From positions 1-33,991 of the forward strand of contig CAZINW010000021.1 of assembly GCA_964540765.1 (NCBI GenBank): DNA of 33,991 nucleotides. Reading direction: 5' to 3'. Position 1 is the first letter of the stretch; the number at the start of each line of letters is the position of its first letter. Positions 32,401 through 33,991 of this stretch are shown here, piece by piece. This DNA is from CAZJLN01 sp964540765 (lineage in GTDB: Bacteria; Chloroflexota; Anaerolineae; Anaerolineales; Anaerolineaceae). The position numbers and the translations under genes were made by a program. The notes beneath the pieces are model-generated. The model saw only the letters and a list, made by a program, of their open reading frames with translations, was not told the DNA's origin and ran no database searches.

Positions 32401-32402
32401 TT

Positions 32403-33842
32403 TTAGCTTTGGGTTTTCAACTTTTCGATCCCGATCTTGATGCGCTTGAGGGTTTCAGGTTTACCCAGCAACTCAGCCAGTTCCGTGGCACCGCCTGGGG
32501 TCGTCGGCAACCCGGATAGTGCAGTACGGATTGGCCACATGACCGTTCCGATTTTATCGCCTGAAATGGCAGCATAAGCCTTGAGCGTCTCAAAAATATG
32601 GGTGTTATCCCAAACATCCAGGGTCTCCAGCAGCGGAAGAACAGACTCAAGAATTGGAAGGCTGCTTGCAATGCTGGATCTGGATTTTTCATGTTCAAAC
32701 AAGCTGACATCATATGGTGGTAATTCTGCTAGGAAGCTGACGAAAGCAGGAATATCAGTCAGGTGTTCAAGGCGAACCTTGATGAGCTTGCTTACCTTGC
32801 TGAGATCAAGATGCTGCACGGATGCGGGATAATATGGCAATGCCAGCTTGTGAAATTCTTCTTCAGAGCGCGCGCGGATGTGCTCACCGTTCAGCCAGGT
32901 GAGTTTGTCAAATGAAAAGGCAGCACTGGACTTGTTGATGCGATCCATGCTGAAGACCTGCGTGAGGTCAGCCAGGGTAAAAAACTCACGATCATCGCCA
33001 GGGCTCCATCCCAAAAGGGCGACATAATTGACAATGGCAGATGGCAGATATCCCATATCGATCAGGTCCTCAAAAGAGGGATCACCATGGCGTTTGCTAA
33101 GTTTTTGACCATTTTCCTTGATGATGTGAGGCAGATGAATGTATTCGGGCAGGTTCCATTCAAAAGCCTGATAGAGCAGGTTGTATTTGGGCGTGGATGA
33201 GAGATATTCCTGTCCACGAACCACGTGTGTGATCCCCATGAGGTGATCATCGACCACATTGGCAAAGTTGTAAGTGGGGAATCCATCGGATTTGAGGAGG
33301 ACCTGGTCATCCAGGGCTTCGTGGTCGATGGTGATGCTGCCGTAGACATGATCATGGAAGGTGGTGCTGCCGTGATCAGGAATACGTTGGCGGATGACGG
33401 GTTTGACATTGCCGGCAAGCCTGTTTTTAACTTCAACAGGGGTTAAGGTGCGGCAGGGATCGTGGCGGGAGATGATTTTGGGTGCATCTTCATCCGGTTC
33501 CTGCTGTTTTTCATCTTTCTGGCAAAAACAGTAATATGCCGAACCCCTGGCAACCAGTTCTTCTGCATACTTTTTATAAATGGGCAGGCGCTGGCTCTGC
33601 ACATAAGGGCCATAACCCCCATCCTTATCTGGGCCTTCATCATATTGGATGCCTGCCAGTTCAAGACCCCTGTAAATGGCAGCGACTGCCTCGGGGACAT
33701 TGCGTGATTGGTCTGTATCTTCAATCCGCAGGATAAAAGTGCCGCCTTCTTTTTTGGCAATCAGGTAGGCATACAAGGCTGTACGCAGATTGCCAATATG
33801 CATGTAACCGGTCGGGCTGGGGGCGAAACGAGTTCTTAACAT
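32403..33842 (-). CDS. gltX: Glutamyl-tRNA synthetase
   Basis: Class I synthetase of 479 residues that charges tRNA-Glu, and possibly tRNA-Gln where gatCAB is used. HIGH motif is HIGN (15-18) after FAPSPTGYM, KMSKS motif is KLSKR (247-251), and a zinc-knuckle-like Cys set is present (C105, C107, C130). Length is normal for the bacterial discriminating or non-discriminating type; which one cannot be told by eye. ATG has GAGGAA about 4 nt upstream. TATAAT at 33877-33882 is a likely -10 element. Confidence 0.96.
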   Translation of the reverse strand: MLRTRFAPSPTGYMHIGNLRTALYAYLIAKKEGGTFILRIEDTDQSRNVPEAVAAIYRGLELAGIQYDEGPDKDGGYGPYVQSQRLPIYKKYAEELVARGSAYYCFCQKDEKQQEPDEDAPKIISRHDPCRTLTPVEVKNRLAGNVKPVIRQRIPDHGSTTFHDHVYGSITIDHEALDDQVLLKSDGFPTYNFANVVDDHLMGITHVVRGQEYLSSTPKYNLLYQAFEWNLPEYIHLPHIIKENGQKLSKRHGDPSFEDLIDMGYLPSAIVNYVALLGWSPGDDREFFTLADLTQVFSMDRINKSSAAFSFDKLTWLNGEHIRARSEEEFHKLALPYYPASVQHLDLSKVSKLIKVRLEHLTDIPAFVSFLAELPPYDVSLFEHEKSRSSIASSLPILESVLPLLETLDVWDNTHIFETLKAYAAISGDKIGTVMWPIRTALSGLPTTPGGATELAELLGKPETLKRIKIGIEKLKTQS

Positions 33843-33876
33843 GATTCCTCACAAATTAACGAATACTTGACTTTGA

Positions 33877-33882
33877 ATTATA
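33877..33882 (-). promoter_or_regulatory. Likely -10 element of gltX
   Basis: Perfect TATAAT on the minus strand, 34 nt before the gltX ATG. No well-spaced -35 box; TTGTTC lies 19 bp upstream, a weak match. Confidence 0.45.
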
Positions 33883-33950
33883 TAATGAAATTTGGGCAAA
33901 TGAACAACATGTTTTTTTTCTCAATCCTGCTTGAAGGGTGATGATTAAAG

Positions 33951-33978
33951 AAAAAGCCTGGCAGATTCCCACCAGGCT
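33951..33978 (-). terminator. Intrinsic terminator of the gene beyond the right edge
   Basis: AGCCTGG (33955-33961) pairs with CCAGGCT (33972-33978) around a 10-nt loop. On the minus strand it is followed by TTTTTCTTTAA. It lies upstream of the gltX promoter, so it most likely ends a minus-strand transcript coming from outside the window. The other strand also has a T-rich end, so it may work in both directions. Confidence 0.75.
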
Positions 33979-33991
33979 GGTATTTTTATTT

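Larger units (their letters stand above)
31831..32402. other. Gap between L,D-transpeptidase and gltX, no gene seen
   Basis: 572 bp with no credible ORF, tRNA or known RNA. It contains the inverted copy (32153-32172) of the 20-bp repeat found at 8329-8348 and a CTCGCGCGCAAAG repeat (32381-32400) touching the gltX stop. The middle part (about 31920-32150) is featureless and could hold the transpeptidase promoter. Confidence 0.5.

Noticed and set aside
32133..32519. Plus-strand frame between the L,D-transpeptidase and gltX
   Set aside because: It runs antisense into gltX, has no ribosome site and contains the non-coding 20-bp repeat.

Overview
The window reads as a chromosomal segment of a mesophilic Chloroflexota bacterium, most likely of the class Anaerolineae. 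This is inferred from gene content and style, not from a marker gene. Pointers are secreted proteins with long Thr/Pro-rich linkers, a C-terminal membrane anchor and basic tails; a protein fragment ending in a YLPIIFK-type tail; paired LytR-CpsA-Psr (LCP) proteins; a lone CdaA/YbbR c-di-AMP module; and tandem-GNAT proteins. Coding density is high, most genes are on the minus strand, GGAG-type ribosome sites are common, and the few long gaps hold short dispersed repeats. No tRNA, rRNA, CRISPR array, transposase or phage gene was found.

Layout. 0.1-1.9 kb: a phosphoesterase overlapping an MFS transporter. 1.9-2.4 kb: a repeat-filled gap. 2.4-3.6 kb: an HtrA-like protease. 3.8-7.9 kb: an apparent operon read leftwards (promoter, 32-codon leader ORF, two tandem terminators with interchangeable arms, two paralogous double-GNAT proteins, an ABC-F ATPase). 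This looks like a transcription-attenuated, perhaps antibiotic-inducible, unit and is the most interesting part of the window. 7.9-8.46 kb: another repeat-rich gap. 8.46-10.9 kb: two convergent cell-surface proteins (cohesin-like; CAP plus LysM) with the same anchor design, separated by a fragment of an Ig-like surface protein.

11.2-13.1 kb: serS and a DUF456 membrane protein, then a terminator. 13.2-24.7 kb: a housekeeping block. It contains a PIN-TRAM membrane protein, cysS and an RlmB-type rRNA methyltransferase; lepB, deoC and a YgiT-type zinc-finger protein; coaE, cdaA, ybbR and der; and divergent tilS. Notable sites are three copies of a 10-bp palindrome upstream of the PIN-TRAM promoter and phased ATTGTGA repeats between coaE and tilS.

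24.7-31.8 kb: a cell-envelope cluster. Two LCP phosphotransferases flank a tyrosine-recombinase-fold protein whose nucleophile and other catalytic residues are replaced. Upstream lie a 7TM-GAF-coiled-coil-GHKL ATPase without a visible phospho-acceptor histidine and a membrane-anchored L,D-transpeptidase. 32.4-33.8 kb: gltX, with a terminator hairpin from the gene beyond the right edge.
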